Source of the DNA: Diphasiastrum complanatum
Lineage: Eukaryota; Streptophyta; Lycopodiopsida; Lycopodiales; Lycopodiaceae
Length of the DNA: 64,000 nt
NCBI GenBank assembly: GCA_029204225.1
Contig: CM055093.1
Coordinates: forward strand, 23,603,912-23,667,911
Reading direction: 5' to 3'
Positions 45,062 to 57,087 of the stretch are shown piece by piece. The notes under the pieces are model-generated. The model was not told where the DNA came from and did no database searches. It was given only the letters and a program-made list of their open reading frames with translations. Made by a program: the position numbers and the translations under genes. Positions within the stretch are counted from its first letter, which is position 1. Each line of letters opens with the position of its first letter.

Positions 45062-46996
45062 TACTCCTCCTAAAAAATTATCTATGAAGATTTGAGCATT
45101 GATCTTGATATAGCTCCAAGATTAGATCTATGCTTGATGAAAGCACTTTTGCTCAAAGGCTTGGTGAGTAGATCGGCAATACAAGAGGACGAGTTGACAT
45201 GCTCCAAATAGATTTCTCCTCCAATAAGCTTTTCTCTCCCAAAATGGTGTGCCACTTCTATGTGCTTGCTTCTTGCATGAAATACGGGATTGTTGGCAAG
45301 AGCTTGGGCCGAGATGTTATCACACTTGATCATTGGTAGATCATCTTCCTTGATGCACTTTAGCTCCAATAGTAACCTCTTGATCCAAAGCACCTCTTTG
45401 GTAGTTGTAGTGAGTGCTTTGTACTCGGCCTCACATGAAGAGAGAGATATAGTATCTTGCTTTTTGGAAAGCCAAGATATTAGATTGCCTCCAAGAAAGA
45501 TAGTGTATGCACTAATAGACTTTCGATCCATCTTTTCACTTGCAAAGTCCGAATCCGAGTAGCCAACAATGGATAGATCTTCACTTTTATAGAGTAGACC
45601 ATAATCACAAGATGAAGATACATATCTTAGAATCCTCTTGGCCATCTTCCAATGATGAATCTTAGGATCTTGCATAAATTGACTCAATTTGTGCACACAA
45701 AAACTTAGATCGGGCCTAGTAATGGTAAGCCAAATCAAGGAGCCTACAAGACTCCTAAAAAGTGTGATGTCCCCAAAGGATCTTTCATCACCTTTATTAG
45801 GATCTTTTACAAATTGCTCCATTGGAGTATCTATGCTCTTAGAATTTTCCATATGGAATTTTTTCAACATAGAGTGAGCATATCTAGATTGGCATATAAA
45901 GACATGATTTTCATAAAAATCAATTTCTAGGCCTAGGATGTAATGTATCTCTCCTAGATCTTGCATTTTAAACTCACATCCAAGTGCTAGCTTGGTTTCA
46001 TCAACTAGCTTGATACAACTTCCACAAAGAATAATGTCATCAACATAAATTAGAAGAATGACAATATTGCTATCAACAAACTTTAGATACATGGAAGGAT
46101 CATAGTCACTAAGAGTAAATCCTAGTGAGATAAGAAAAGAGTTAAGTCTTGAATACCATGATCTTGGTGCTTGCTTGAGTCCATAAAGACTTTTGAAGAG
46201 CAAGCACACTTTGGACTCATCCTTGATGAATCCTTGAGGTTGTTCCATATAGATCTCCTCCTCAAGGTAACCATTTAGAAAAGCATTGGATACATCTAAT
46301 TGGAATACCTTCCACTTGAAAAAACAAGCAAGAGAAATAATAATTCTTATTGTCACCATCTTTGCAACGGGTGCAAAGGTCTCCTCATAATCAAGACCAT
46401 GGATTCGAGCAAATCCTTTGGCACATAATCTTGCTTTATGCTTGTTGATGGTGCCATCATGATTGAACTTGATCCGAAATACCCACTTGCAACCAATCAC
46501 ATGCTTGTTGGATGGAGGATCCACAAGCTCCCAAGTATTGTTGGTGATCAATGCATCATACTCTTGCTTCATGGCATCATACCACTCCTTGGTATTGAGT
46601 GCCTCTTGTACATTCTTTGGCTCTTCATGAGAGACATAAAAAACATAATTAGTGGAATCAAGATCCACTTGTTTGCCTTTGTCAACATATGAGAGCCTCT
46701 TAGGCTCGGATCTATCTCTCATGGATCTTCTTGGTGAAAAAATCCGAGGAGAGTCTTCTTCAAATCTCGACCCCATCACATCATGATTGTCTTCAAAATC
46801 AATAATTGATGATGCATCCATAGATTTCTTGATCTCGGCCTCTTCAAATGATGAGTGTTGATCTTCATGAAAGACAACATCTCTACTTTCAATAACTTGA
46901 GAAGTAGAGAGTATAAGGACTCTATAGGCCTTCTTGGTGGATGAGTATCCAACCACGATCCCTTTGCATGCACTAGGATCTTCCTTCTTCCTTGTT
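44328..46996 (-). repeat. Inverted-repeat arm 2 (with 37104-39773)
   Basis: 2669 bp. Beyond 46996 similarity to E10 continues only at normal family level (gag proteins about 90% alike), so the near-identity has a sharp edge here. Confidence 0.9.
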
Positions 46997-47232
46997 TCCA
47001 AGGGAATCTGGACAAAGCATAAGCATTCAGAAACTCTAAGGTGATCAACCTTAGGCTTCTTCAAATATAAGATTTCATATGGTGACTTTCCTCCAAGAGC
47101 TATATGTGGGAGCCTATTGCAAAGATAATTTCCAGAATTAATGGCTTCTCCCCAAAAGTCTTTGGGCAAAGATGCCTCAATTCTCATAGATTTTGCACAT
47201 TCACATAGAGATCTATTCTTTCTCTCAGCCAC
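45082..47232 (-). pseudogene. Integrase C-terminal half, RT and RNase H of E12
   Basis: A 716-codon frame starting at the catalytic Glu region of integrase (AERKNRSLCECAKSMRIEA). It passes through the integrase C-terminus, linker, RT (FQLDVSNAFLNG; YVDDIIL) and RNase H (LSSCEAEYKAL; FHARSKHIEVAHHF), and ends SMLKSS. No internal stop. It is separated from the integrase N-terminus by frameshifts at about 47232-47350. Confidence 0.93.
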
Positions 47233-47550
47233 TCCATTTTGAGATGGAGAGTAGGCACAAGAGAACTCTTTTTTGATGCCTTCAAGCTCACAAAAGCCTT
47301 GAAATTTATTGGAGATATATTCATCACCTCCGTCACTTCTAAGAGCTTTAATCTTGAATTGAGAATTGCTTCTCTACAAAAGCTTTGAAAATAAGGAAAT
47401 GATCAAACACCATAGATTTAGAAGCAAGAAGATATATCCAAGTGAATCTTGTGAAATCATCAATGAAAGTAACAAAACAAGTGGCTCCTCCCTTGCTTGT
47501 AGTTGATGAGAAATGCACATCCGATTGGATTAACTCCAAAGGATGCTTGC
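47233..47550 (-). pseudogene. Integrase N-terminal core of E12, frameshifted
   Basis: Frame 47539-47348: ELIQSDVHFSSTTSKGGATC, FVTFIDDFTRFTWIYLLASK, then a frameshift; SDGGDEY-type text near 47325 replaces the usual SDNGGEY. Confidence 0.85.
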
Positions 47551-49068
47551 TTTTGATAGAAGATCTTGTAAATGGCTTTTTGTGAGATTTAGCAATAGCA
47601 CAAGCCTCACAGTCTTGATCTTCTTGGAGAATGACTTTGGCAAGCCAATAGCTTTGGCTTCTTTGATCATAGAGAGCATGAATTTGTAGTTGGGATGTCC
47701 CAACCTCCTATGCCATAATTCCTCCATATAGAGCTTGTTCACAAGGGCAACATTACAAGAATTCACATACTCATTTGGATCTAGTTTATAGATGCCACCA
47801 AATCTAGATCCTAATGCAAGTATCTCATCATTCTTCTTGATAGTGCAAGTATCAACATTGAATTTTACATCAAGGCCATTATCAAGCAATTGGCCAACAC
47901 TAATAAGATTCTTGGTAAGCTTAGCTACATAAAGAACTTTAGAGAGAGAAAGAACTTTAGAGGATGCAAGCTTCAAGGGAATGTTCCCTATGCCTTCAAT
48001 AGGACATTCAAAATCATTTGCAGTGTATATTAATTTCTTGACTCCATCATAAGGTGCAATAGAAGAAAAAGAGTCCTTGGAGCTACACATATGTGAAGAG
48101 GCTCCACTATCAATATACCATAGGCCGTCCTTCTTGAAAGGAGTAGATGAGAAACTAGAGACCATAAGAGATCCCTCTCCATCACTTGCAATAGTGTCTT
48201 CCTTCTCATTGGTAATGTTGGCTTGCTTGAGTTGATTCTTCTTCTTGAAGCAATTGGTGGCATAATGACCTTTCTTGCCACAATAAAAGCACTTGATCTT
48301 CTTCTTCTTGAGCTTGGATGATGAAGCATTAGAGGAATCATCTTCCTCCTCATCTTTGTCTTTGGATTTGAATTTGTCATTTCTTGAGGATTGTTGTTGT
48401 TGGTTCTTGCTCCTCCCTTTGTGCTTATCCTTCGCAAAGAGAGCTTTGCCATCATTATGAGTAGGATAAAGCTTGTCCATCCTCAAGAGCTTGTACTCTT
48501 GTCTTGATTCTTCCGAAATTAGCACACTTTGGAGAGCCTCAAAACTTGGTAGCTCCTCCTTAATGGCATAGGATTGGACAAAAAAATCAAATTTACTTCT
48601 CAAGCCATTGAGAATGACTTGAACTAGCTCATTTTGATTGATGGAATCACCAATACAAGCAAGTTCTCTATGAATATCTTCTACTCTCAAAACATAACTA
48701 GATGCACTCTCGTCACTCTTTTGGCTACTTTGAAAGATTTGATTCCTAAGAGTGAGAAGCCTAGAGGTATTCTTAGGCTCGTAGATAGTCTTGAGACAAT
48801 CCCAAGCTTCTTTGGTTGTTGTACAAGTACCTATCTCCCTCAATATCTCATTAGAGACATTCATCTTAATGTAGTGGAGAGCCATCCTAGCTCTCTTTTT
48901 GTATTTTTGAACCTCTTGAAAAACTTGTGGTTCTTCTTCAAGGCCAAGAACTATGTCCATCACGTCTTGAAGGATCAAGATGGACTCCATCCTCATTTTC
49001 CAAATTGAATAGTTTGAAGTGGACAATCTTTCACTTGGTTCCAACAAGGATGAACCCATTGAAGACAT
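47530..49068 (-). pseudogene. Gag, zinc knuckle, protease and pre-integrase of E12
   Basis: ATG at 49068 (MSSMGSSLLEPSERLSTSNY); the frame also runs 18 codons upstream. Gag core has AKEAWDC-like text (TTKEAWDCLKTIYEPKNT). Zinc knuckle CFYCGKKGHYATNC lies near 48290. Protease WYIDSGASSHMCSS lies near 48110 with the active-site D-S-G intact. Pre-integrase LWHRRLGHPNYKFM lies near 47710. The frame runs off near 47560, one frameshift before integrase. Confidence 0.93.
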
Positions 49069-49779
49069 TTGAAGTGAATAAAACTCAAATGATAAACAAT
49101 AAATATTGCTACACACTCTCAATAGGATCCAATAATAGAGTACTATCTCTTCCTATGAAAGATCTTGCAACTATTTGTGAATTGATTCTCACTAGCTACA
49201 CAAATCTCTCTAAAACAAGATCTATTTCACATCAAATGATGGAGTATAGGCAAAGTTAGGATCAAACACTCTTAGCACGTGTGAAGTACTCTAAGAAAAC
49301 AAATTTGACTCAAATTGAATGATATTGCATGAAACAAAATGGCTAAGATCTCAAAACAGTGCTAGATCACATATAGATGAGATTGGCAACATACAACTGT
49401 GATTCTGGATCAACCAAGCAATCTCTTGACCAAATCAAATGTGTCCACCCAGGTCTAGGTGACCTACCTAACCCTCTTCAAAAGCTTATAACTTCTGATT
49501 GGCTCAACCAAATGGAATGAAACTGACTGCATCAGACACTAGACAAAAATAGCTTCAAAACAAGCTATTAAGCAAGATAAATGGATCAAGCATGAGAGAG
49601 AACTTCCAAACTGAATTTGGATGTTCCTCGCATGTGTCTGAGCACCTGATTCCGTATAGTACCAGGTCAGACCCAATCAATGTCCTTTTGATCTCTTTTG
49701 ATCCAAAATTGAACAAGATAGCTAGGAAAATGGGCCTTGATAATTTCTAGCTCAAGACCTTAGGTAGGCTTTGATACCA

Positions 49780-50011
49780 TGTTGAATTCACACGTTTGGA
49801 TTGTCCACAACATGTACTTGTGATCTCCTAAGCTGTGTAGATGCACCAAGATTAAGATTAGATTGATATTCAAGATCAATCTTAGATCCTGTGGCAAAAA
49901 CACACTACTACATGCATTCAATCACTTCCAACTCTCACTCACACGTGTGGGAAGTATTCAAAAATTATTCTAAGTAAAAACAAGCTACTCTCTCCGGGTA
50001 GAGAGAGAAAA
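49780..50011 (-). mobile_element. Partial 5' LTR of E12
   Basis: Inner 232 bp of the LTR, matching the E10 LTR end with more differences than the 3' LTR shows. The G-box nearest the primer site is altered (CACACGTTTG); another is intact at 49940. It breaks at GAGAGAGAAAA. Confidence 0.85.
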
Positions 50012-50566
50012 GCTTTTATTTTAGTATATATAATACATAGTGAGGAAGTTTCAAACTTTAGGACCTTCAAAATGACACCAAAATCATGTCATTTGGACAT
50101 ACAGGCCAAAATTGGCTATTTTAGACTAGTGATGCCCTAAAATTGGGTCCTAAGTTCTAGAGAGAGGAGAGAGAGTCATCTTTGTCACCTATATTAGGCT
50201 GAATCTCATGGAGAAATAGGTTGAAGAAACTTATGTACTATTTCATTGAGATGAATAGATGATTGTCAGTGTTTCTTCCTCCATTGTGAGCATTGTTGTG
50301 TGTATTGTCTTCAAGCTCTTGTGTATGATCTTAGGTGCTTTTCAAAAGTGGTAGGCTACTATTGTAGGGCTGGTATGCTTCTATTTTTGGCCACCCTCAG
50401 TACCTTTGAATAGTTTCTTGTTTTCTTAGAATGCTTATTCAAGTTCTTGTGCATCAAATGTAGCATTAGGATGCTTTGCCATTTCTAGCTTTTGTAGCAT
50501 GTTGTGCAAAGATCTTAGCCAGAACATTTGGGATCTTAGATCCATTCAAGATCTACTTTTTTCACA
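50012..50566 (+). mobile_element. Partial 5' LTR of E13
   Basis: Collinear with 54333-54883. Its left end is fused to the truncated E12 LTR, so two different LTRs meet head to head. Confidence 0.85.
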
Positions 50567-51567
50567 TGGTTTCAGAGCTGTCTGGCCACTAGTTTTAGTA
50601 AGGTTTTCATTTATGGTGATATTTGGATGTTTGATCAAGTTCGAGCATGATTATGCATTGCATATTTAATACTAACAATGTTCTATTCAATCTATTATTG
50701 ACAATCTCCACTTTGTGGATGAACACTCTCCTTAAGTAGATGAACACTCTCCTTGAATAAATGAACATTCTCCTTAAGTGGATTCCAAATACTCTTTGAG
50801 TGATTTTGTAACTGTCCAAAAGGCTGAGTAAAGCTCCCACTTGGATGAAAGATCCCCTTTTGGGTGAACAGATTGTCAACAATCTTTTGCATAAATTTTG
50901 GTGTACTTTGTTGAGCATGTAAGTAGATCTCCTTATGTAATCTGATTAAATCATTTGCTGGAAGGTTTTAACCATTATGCAAATGTGTTTTCAGGTTCTT
51001 AATAGGTTGAGGAACATTCTCATGTGAAGTGATCTTAGATCTACATCTAAACATCAAGATTTAACAAGCTAGTAAAGTTAGTCTTGTGATTCACTAAGTG
51101 TGCTCTTTCATTCACCTCTAGAGCTTGTATTTATCACTTTTTGGAGTTTATAAACTTTTTAAAGTGTGGTTTACATGTGGTTTTACAAGTTGAATCAATA
51201 TCTTAGTGTCTTGATCATATGTTGATCAAGTTTGTTCAATTCTAGGTATTCTTCGTAGCCTAGTCTTGTGTAATTTCTAAGAATGCAAGTAACTCTTCAC
51301 ACCATAACTTTCTTTGGTCACTTTCTAGAAAGTCTGAGAGCTTAAGCAAGAGTGTGTTCAAGTTGGTTTGAGTTTGTAATCCATTCTTAGTGCATGCAAA
51401 GTGTTGCATGTGTCTCAATCTTCATTTCTATGCTTGGAGACCAGCCAAGTTCAAGATAGAAGTGTTTTAGGGTCCTAGATCTTTTGAGATCTCCTTATCC
51501 ATCATTTGTTGAGAGAAAAGTGAGTGCTAGGTGCATCAGTATAGAACCTAAATAATCATTATATTCA

Positions 51568-52491
51568 TGGCTTCCAATGGTGGGATCATTTTAGAAACTA
51601 ATGAAGGTTGAATTCATCAAACTACTCTACCTGAAAAGTGAGGATGGAGTCCTTACTTGAGTTGAATGAACTCATGGACATAGTTGCAAGAACTGAAGAG
51701 AGACCACCCACAGTTCAAGATCAACAAAGGTTTGATAAGAAGGCTAAAAGGGCTCTTCATATCATTAAAATGAATGGTACCAATGAACTTCTCAAGGAAG
51801 TTGGTAAGTGTAAAAGTGCAAGTGAGGCAAGGAATGCCTTGAAGAAGCTCTTTGAATCAAAGTCCACATCTAGGGTATTGACCCTAAGGAGGCAAATATT
51901 TTCTAGTAGACAAAGAGAGGGAGAACGTGCTCATGCATTTGTCTTGAGGGTTAAGTCCTTAAGTGATGATTTAGCATGCATTGATGAAAGCATAAAAGAT
52001 GGTGAAATAGTCCAAGTTATGTTGAATGGCTTGCTAGATGAACATGCTAACTTTGTGCAAAGTTTTGCCATTCAAAGAGCTTGCCAAGTGTGGTTGACTT
52101 GCAAGAGATCTTATTGGCTAAAGAACATAGGTTGTAATCAAAGCTTGATGGTGCATCCTTGCAACGTGGAGGTGAAGAGGTTTTCTTCACAAAAGGCAAA
52201 GTCAAAGGCATAGGTAAAGGCAAAGGAAAATGGTCCAAAGGTGGTAACTTGGATCATGATGATCACTCTTCTTCTTCCTCTTCTACTAAGAAAGATAAAT
52301 CAAAGTTCAAGTGCTTTTATTGTTGGATTAAAGATCACTTTGCTAATGAATGTCATAAGAAGAAAAGAGATCAAGGTGAGAGGCAAGGAAATCTAGCAAT
52401 AGATGAAGAAGAACATAGCATTTGTGAATATCTTGTTATGACTTCAAGTTTGCTTGCAAATATAGATGGGAATGATCCCTTGGTGGATTGA
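51568..52491 (+). pseudogene. Gag of E13
   Basis: ATG 51568 (MASNGGIILETNEG) soon stops. The gag core is open 51638-52075 (MRMESLLELNELMDIVART; ALKKLFESKSTSRVLTLRR) and shifts frame near 52075. It continues at 52159-52491 with zinc knuckle CFYCWIKDHFANEC, in which the usual Gly before the His is Asp. Confidence 0.85.
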
Positions 52492-53165
52492 TAGTGGAGC
52501 CTCATCTCACATGACAAGACATAAGGACTACTTTTCATCCTTATTGTCTTATGAGGGAGAAAGCAACATCATCTATACTACAAATGATGTTCAATGTGAT
52601 ATCAAAGGCATAGGTACAATTCCTATTTCTCTTTCAACAAATAGGAAAGCTAATCTTGAAAATGTATTGTACATTCCTTCAATCACTAAGAACTTGCTTA
52701 GTGTTAGTCAAATGATTGACAAAGGGCTTGATGTTGAGTTCATTGGAGATGCTTGTTTGATAAATAAATGTGGATCCTTGATTGCTAAAGGAAGGAGGCA
52801 TGGTAAACTTTTCAAGCTTGATGCATGTGTGATCTCTAAGCATGAAGGATGTATGGCTAGGAAACAATTGACAAACCAAGAAGTTTGGCACAAAAAGTCG
52901 GGCCATCCCAACTTCAAATCTTTGGAGGTAATGGCAAAGAAAGAGCATGTTCTTGGTCTCCCTAAAAGTCTTGTTGCAAATGATACATTTTGTGAACATT
53001 GTGCCTTGTCCAAATCTCATAGACTTGCTTATTCTAGATCTACTTATAGATCTAAAGAAGTTTTTCAACTTAACTTGTGCATTTTGATATTCATTCTTCT
53101 AGTACAACTAGAAATGGTGGGGAGGAGACGTATGCAACTTTCATTGATGACTTTACTACGTATAC
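52466..53165 (+). pseudogene. Protease and pre-integrase of E13
   Basis: WWIDSGASSHMTRHKDYFSS (protease, D-S-G present), TKNLLSVSQMIDKGLDVEF, VWHKKSGHPNFKSLEVMAKK (pre-integrase), CEHCALSKSHRLAYSRS. The frame shifts near 53080, and coding text ends in the first lines of integrase (TFIDDFTTYTF) near 53165. Confidence 0.85.
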
Positions 53166-53310
53166 TTTCTTGATGGTGATGGATCTTTGGATGATGATGG
53201 TGGAGATGCCTCTCTAAGTCAAGTTCCAAGAATATCCTCTGAGGCAAAGGGAAAAGCCGACAAGGCTTACATATGTTGAAAAGGGTAAGCAAGTTGTAGA
53301 AGGTACAAAC
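53166..53310 (+). pseudogene. E13 linker joined to the integrase start
   Basis: Directly after the integrase start the text becomes the acidic linker that normally precedes RT (DGDGSLDDDGGDASLSQVPR; then LTYVEKGKQVVEG in a shifted frame). About 700 bp of integrase are deleted. Confidence 0.65.
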
Positions 53311-54215
53311 TTGGCTTTACTCACATGTTTTGGTACATCTTCTTGTGTGGATAATGTTATGCATATGGATGGTTGTCTTCATGAAATGGATGTCATTTAT
53401 GGTTTTGGAAAAGAGGTTTTTGTCAATGGTTTTGATGGTCAAAAAGAAGATCAAGAGGTTGATCTTAATGTGCTTCATCAACACCAATTGGAAATTGGCA
53501 ATTTGAAGCTAGTCAAGAGCATCAATGAAGAATCAAATGGCCTAAGGATCTATTTTTGCAGGTTATTGAAGACTCAAGTAAAGACAAAGGAGCAGCAACA
53601 AAGTCTTGTTCAAACATACTTTACTCATCTAACTTTATGTTTGAGCTATGTTATGTCAATCAATGAGTGGAAATTGTCAAAATTTGGTGAATCTATGATC
53701 ATCTTTTTGTATCAATGGATCATGAAGAAAGACTAGTGCTACCTACTAGTTATGTGGAGTCTTATGGAGCTGGATTAGAATCATTGTTGTACTCTTTTAC
53801 GCATGGATTTCCAAGGCTTGATGGTTCTTCATGGCAAGAAGGCAATGGAGGCTCATTCATGGTGGATCTCAACACAAACACTTCAAAAGAAGTGAAATAT
53901 GGAGAAGAAATGCAAGCAAGCATTCATCACTTTCGTTTGTTACATGTTTGTTGCTGTTTTACAAAGATTTCAAAGGTGGAAACATGGAGGAATCATTCCA
54001 TTCCCATTCTATGTTAGTCTTCATGTACTAATTTCATCTTGAAATGTAAAATTGATGTAAGAAATAGTGAACATCCATTATGGACACTATTATCTATATC
54101 AATTATGAAGTTTATTGTTTTGTACATATTAGGATCATTGAGAGGAGATCTATCCTTAAGATGGAAATCATTCTTAAGTTAGATCGAAGTAGTGCTGTAA
54201 AACTAGCAAGCAAAG
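53311..54215 (+). other. Unrelated filler in place of RT/RNase H
   Basis: Open at 53311-53736 (VNGFDGQKEDQEVDLNVLHQ; LIVQTY-like text; LSYVMSINEWKLSKFGESM) and 53715-54017. None of the RT or RNase H motifs occurs in any frame. It sits exactly between the linker and the polypurine tract. It could be captured sequence or very old decay; I do not recognise a protein. Confidence 0.5.
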
Positions 54216-54227
54216 TTGAAGAGGGAG

Positions 54228-54883
54228 TGTGAAAACTGTCAACATTTCCTTGACTAGTTTTAGGCCAAATTTGGTAATTTTGGCACATAGTTTTTTTATT
54301 AGACCTTTCACACGTGTGGAACAGGTCTAGATACTTTTATTTTAGTATATATCTCATATTGAATAATTTTCAAACTTTAGGACATTCAAAATGACACCAA
54401 AATCATGTCATTTGGACATATAAGCCAAAATTGGCTATTTTAGGCTAGTGGTGTCCTAAAATTGGGTCCTAAGTTCTAGAGAGAGGAGAGAGAATCATCT
54501 CTCTCACATATATTAGGCTGAACTTCATGGAAAAATAGGTTGAAGAAACTTATGTGCTGTTTCATTGAAATGAATAGATCATTGTCAGTGTTTCTTCCTC
54601 CATTGTGAGCATTGTTGTGTGTATTGTCTTCAAGCTCTTGTGTATGATCTTAGGTGCTTTCCAAAAGTGGTAGGATGATGTTGTAGGGCTGGTATGTTGT
54701 TGTTTTTGGCCACCCTCAATACCTTTGAATAGTTTCTTGAGTTCTTAGAATGCTTGTTCAAGTTCTTGTGCATCAAAGATAACATTAGGATGCTCTGCCA
54801 TTTCTAGCTTTTGTAGCTTGTTGTGCAAAGATCTTGGCTAGAATATTTGGGATCTTAGATCCATTCAAAATCCACTTTTTTCA
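54228..54883 (+). mobile_element. 3' LTR of E13
   Basis: Starts TGTGAAAACTGTC after the polypurine tract. CACACGTGTG at 54309-54318. It ends TTTTTTCAC, one base short of the 5' LTR's CACA, and no target duplication is evident. Confidence 0.85.
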
Positions 54884-55040
54884 CTACTGTATTGTCCTAT
54901 TGTGCTTGATTGATTTTTCATCTTGAACGTCTTGCTGATGATTGACGCACTTCTGATCCAACAACCACCTGCTCCACTTCCACTGCCCACTTCCACTACT
55001 CAAGATTTCTCTTATTTTCGACACTACTAACTCAAAATCC

Positions 55041-55563
55041 AAAGATACACCAAGCTATAAATCATCCAAATGGATTTATCTTCTCCAAATAAACGTTCAT
55101 TACTTTCATGTAATCCAAATTACATGAACCACTTGGTGAATTAACTCTTTATTCTTGAGATCAAGTCCAAAAGCTAAAGAAATCATTTTTTTTATAGTCT
55201 AGATCCATTTCAAATGGATTGCTGATTTTTGTCATGTGGTGCTAGAATTGGGACTTTTAACTCATTAGAGTAACTGCAGTGGATTGAGTTATAATTGTCT
55301 GAGACTTGATGAATCTCCTATAGCTTTTAGATGATTGAATTGTTGTATTTTAGAATATTTGGATATTCTAAGAATAATTGTACCAAGTCTCACTATTATA
55401 TGAAAGAAATTGTGGATGGATTTAGACAATTAAAAAATGAATTTCTTTAGCTTTTGGACTTGAATAAAGAGTTAATTCATGTAATCTGGATGAAATGAAG
55501 TGATGAACTTTTATTTGGAGAAGATCAACCCATTTGGATGATTTATAGCTTGGTGTATCTTTT
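55041..55563. mobile_element. MITE-like fold-back, 0.52 kb
   Basis: 55041-55184 is an imperfect reverse complement of 55439-55563 (shared GATACACCAAGCTATAAATC, CAAGTCCAAAAGCTAAAGAA), with a loop of about 250 bp and no coding. An extra 11-20 bp lies in the left arm. Confidence 0.75.
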
Positions 55564-55733
55564 AATTTTCAATTAGAAATAGGTTGAAAAATTGTTGTAT
55601 TTATGAGGATCTATTCAGATGGAAAGATCAGACTAAGAATAATGATTTCGGGATAAGACTTGAAAGCTTAAGAAATAATTTCATATCTTCTTTTTCTCGT
55701 TCTAAGGACAAAACCTATTTAAGGGAGGAAAAA

Positions 55734-56098
55734 TGTTATGACCATATTCAGCTAAGGACATGGAATAGTCCTAATATGGTAGACCGGCCCTCCAGTGTTC
55801 GAGATTATTAGTCATGCCTAGTCACATCGAGGCCCATTTGTGACTAAAAACCTTCAGAGGACCCAGAAACTCTAATTGAGACATACGGAGTAGTGCATGT
55901 ACATGTGACGGATATAGAAAAGAGGACTACATGAAGAGATGTGATCTATTTATAGTTTGGATTGCATGGAGATTGCATGGGTTCGTGCACAGAAAACTAC
56001 TCTTTATATATTGGGTTAGAAATTCTCCTATCGACAACTTGGGTTTAGGTCACCATATTAGGACTATTCCATGTCCTTAGCTAAATATGGTCGTAACA
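55734..56098. mobile_element. MITE with 47-bp terminal inverted repeats
   Basis: 55734-55780 (TGTTATGACCATATT...) and 56052-56098 are reverse complements with about two mismatches. The element is 365 bp and non-coding. It lies directly before a copia pre-integrase fragment. No clear target duplication. Confidence 0.85.
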
Positions 56099-57087
56099 CA
56101 AAGGAGCTGGCACTTGGTCTCCCCAAGAACTTAGCAAGATGTGGAAAGCATTGTGAGGCTTGTAGCCTCTCAAAGGCTCATAAGCTTTCATTCTCAAGAT
56201 CTACTTCAACATGTAACATTCCTCTTCAAATCATACATTCGGATGTGCATAGCTTCTCTCAAGCATCTAATGGTGGTGGTGTTAAGTACTATGTAGCCTT
56301 CATTGATGACCATTATAAATATGCTTGGATTACCTTTTGTCTTGTAAATCTTTGGTGTTTTTTTCATTTGTAAAGTTCAAAACTCTAGCTGAAATTCAAC
56401 TTAGTACCAAGATGAAGGTATTAAAAAGTGATAATGGAGGAGAGTATAATTCGAATAAGTTGATAGATTTTTGTACTTCTAATAGAATTAAGAGAGAGTT
56501 ATCTTATCCTTATACCCCTCAACAAAATCGAGTGGCCCAGAGGAAAAATAGATATCTTTGTGAGTGTGCTAAAGCCTTAAGGCTAGATGCTTTTCTACCA
56601 AAACCATTTTGGGGTGAGGCAATCACTTGTGCTAACTTCTTATGCAATAGATTTCCCAACCAAGCCATTGGAGGAATCACACCATATGAAGCTCTATTTG
56701 GAGAAAAGCCAAATCTCAAGAATCTAAAGATATTTGGATCCACATGCTATGTACACCAATCCTTGGATATAAGGAAGAAGGATGATGCAACTTCCATCAA
56801 GCATCTTTGTGGAATATGGTGAGAATAGCAAAGGGTATAGAGTCTTCAATCCCATCACTAAGAAAATCATAGTGAGTAGGGATGTTATTTTTTATGAAGG
56901 ACATGCTTGTAAAGAGGATGATAATGCCACTAATCATCTTGGTGTCAAAGACCATGCTAGGATGGAGGAGGATCTTCAAAGTGATCAAGAGCATGAGGAT
57001 CCACCTCAAGATCCAAGGACTCCAAGAAGATCCACAAGAGCAAGGGCCAAGCCATTGAGGCTCACTTATGATGGAAAAGATGATTAA
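56099..57087 (+). pseudogene. Copia integrase region of E14
   Basis: Pre-integrase end (ELALGLPKNLARCGKHCEAC), integrase HSDVHSFSQASNGGG, FIDDHYKYAWITF, a frameshift near 56350, KSDNGGEYNSNKL, then RVAQRKNRYLCECAKALRL, where the catalytic Glu is Gln. The C-terminus (NLKIFGSTCYVHQSL) and linker (PRRSTRARAKPLRLTYDG) end near 57085. The start is cut by the MITE. Confidence 0.88.

Larger units (their letters stand above)
44328..50011 (-). mobile_element. Copia E12, minus strand, 5' LTR truncated
   Basis: 3' LTR 44328-45061, pol 45082-47345, gag-protease 47530-49068, leader, primer-binding site 49768-49779 (TGGTATCAAAGC on the minus strand), partial 5' LTR 49780-50011. The 5' LTR is cut where the E13 LTR begins. 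It is the best-preserved member of the E10/E12 family. Confidence 0.92.
50012..54883 (+). mobile_element. Copia E13, non-autonomous derivative
   Basis: 5' LTR 50012-50566 (its first roughly 105 bp are missing), primer-binding site 50567-50578 (TGGTTTCAGAGC), gag to integrase start 51568-53165, remnant linker to 53310, unrelated filler 53311-54215, polypurine tract GAAGAGGGAG 54218-54227, 3' LTR 54228-54883. The integrase core, RT and RNase H are missing. Confidence 0.85.
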
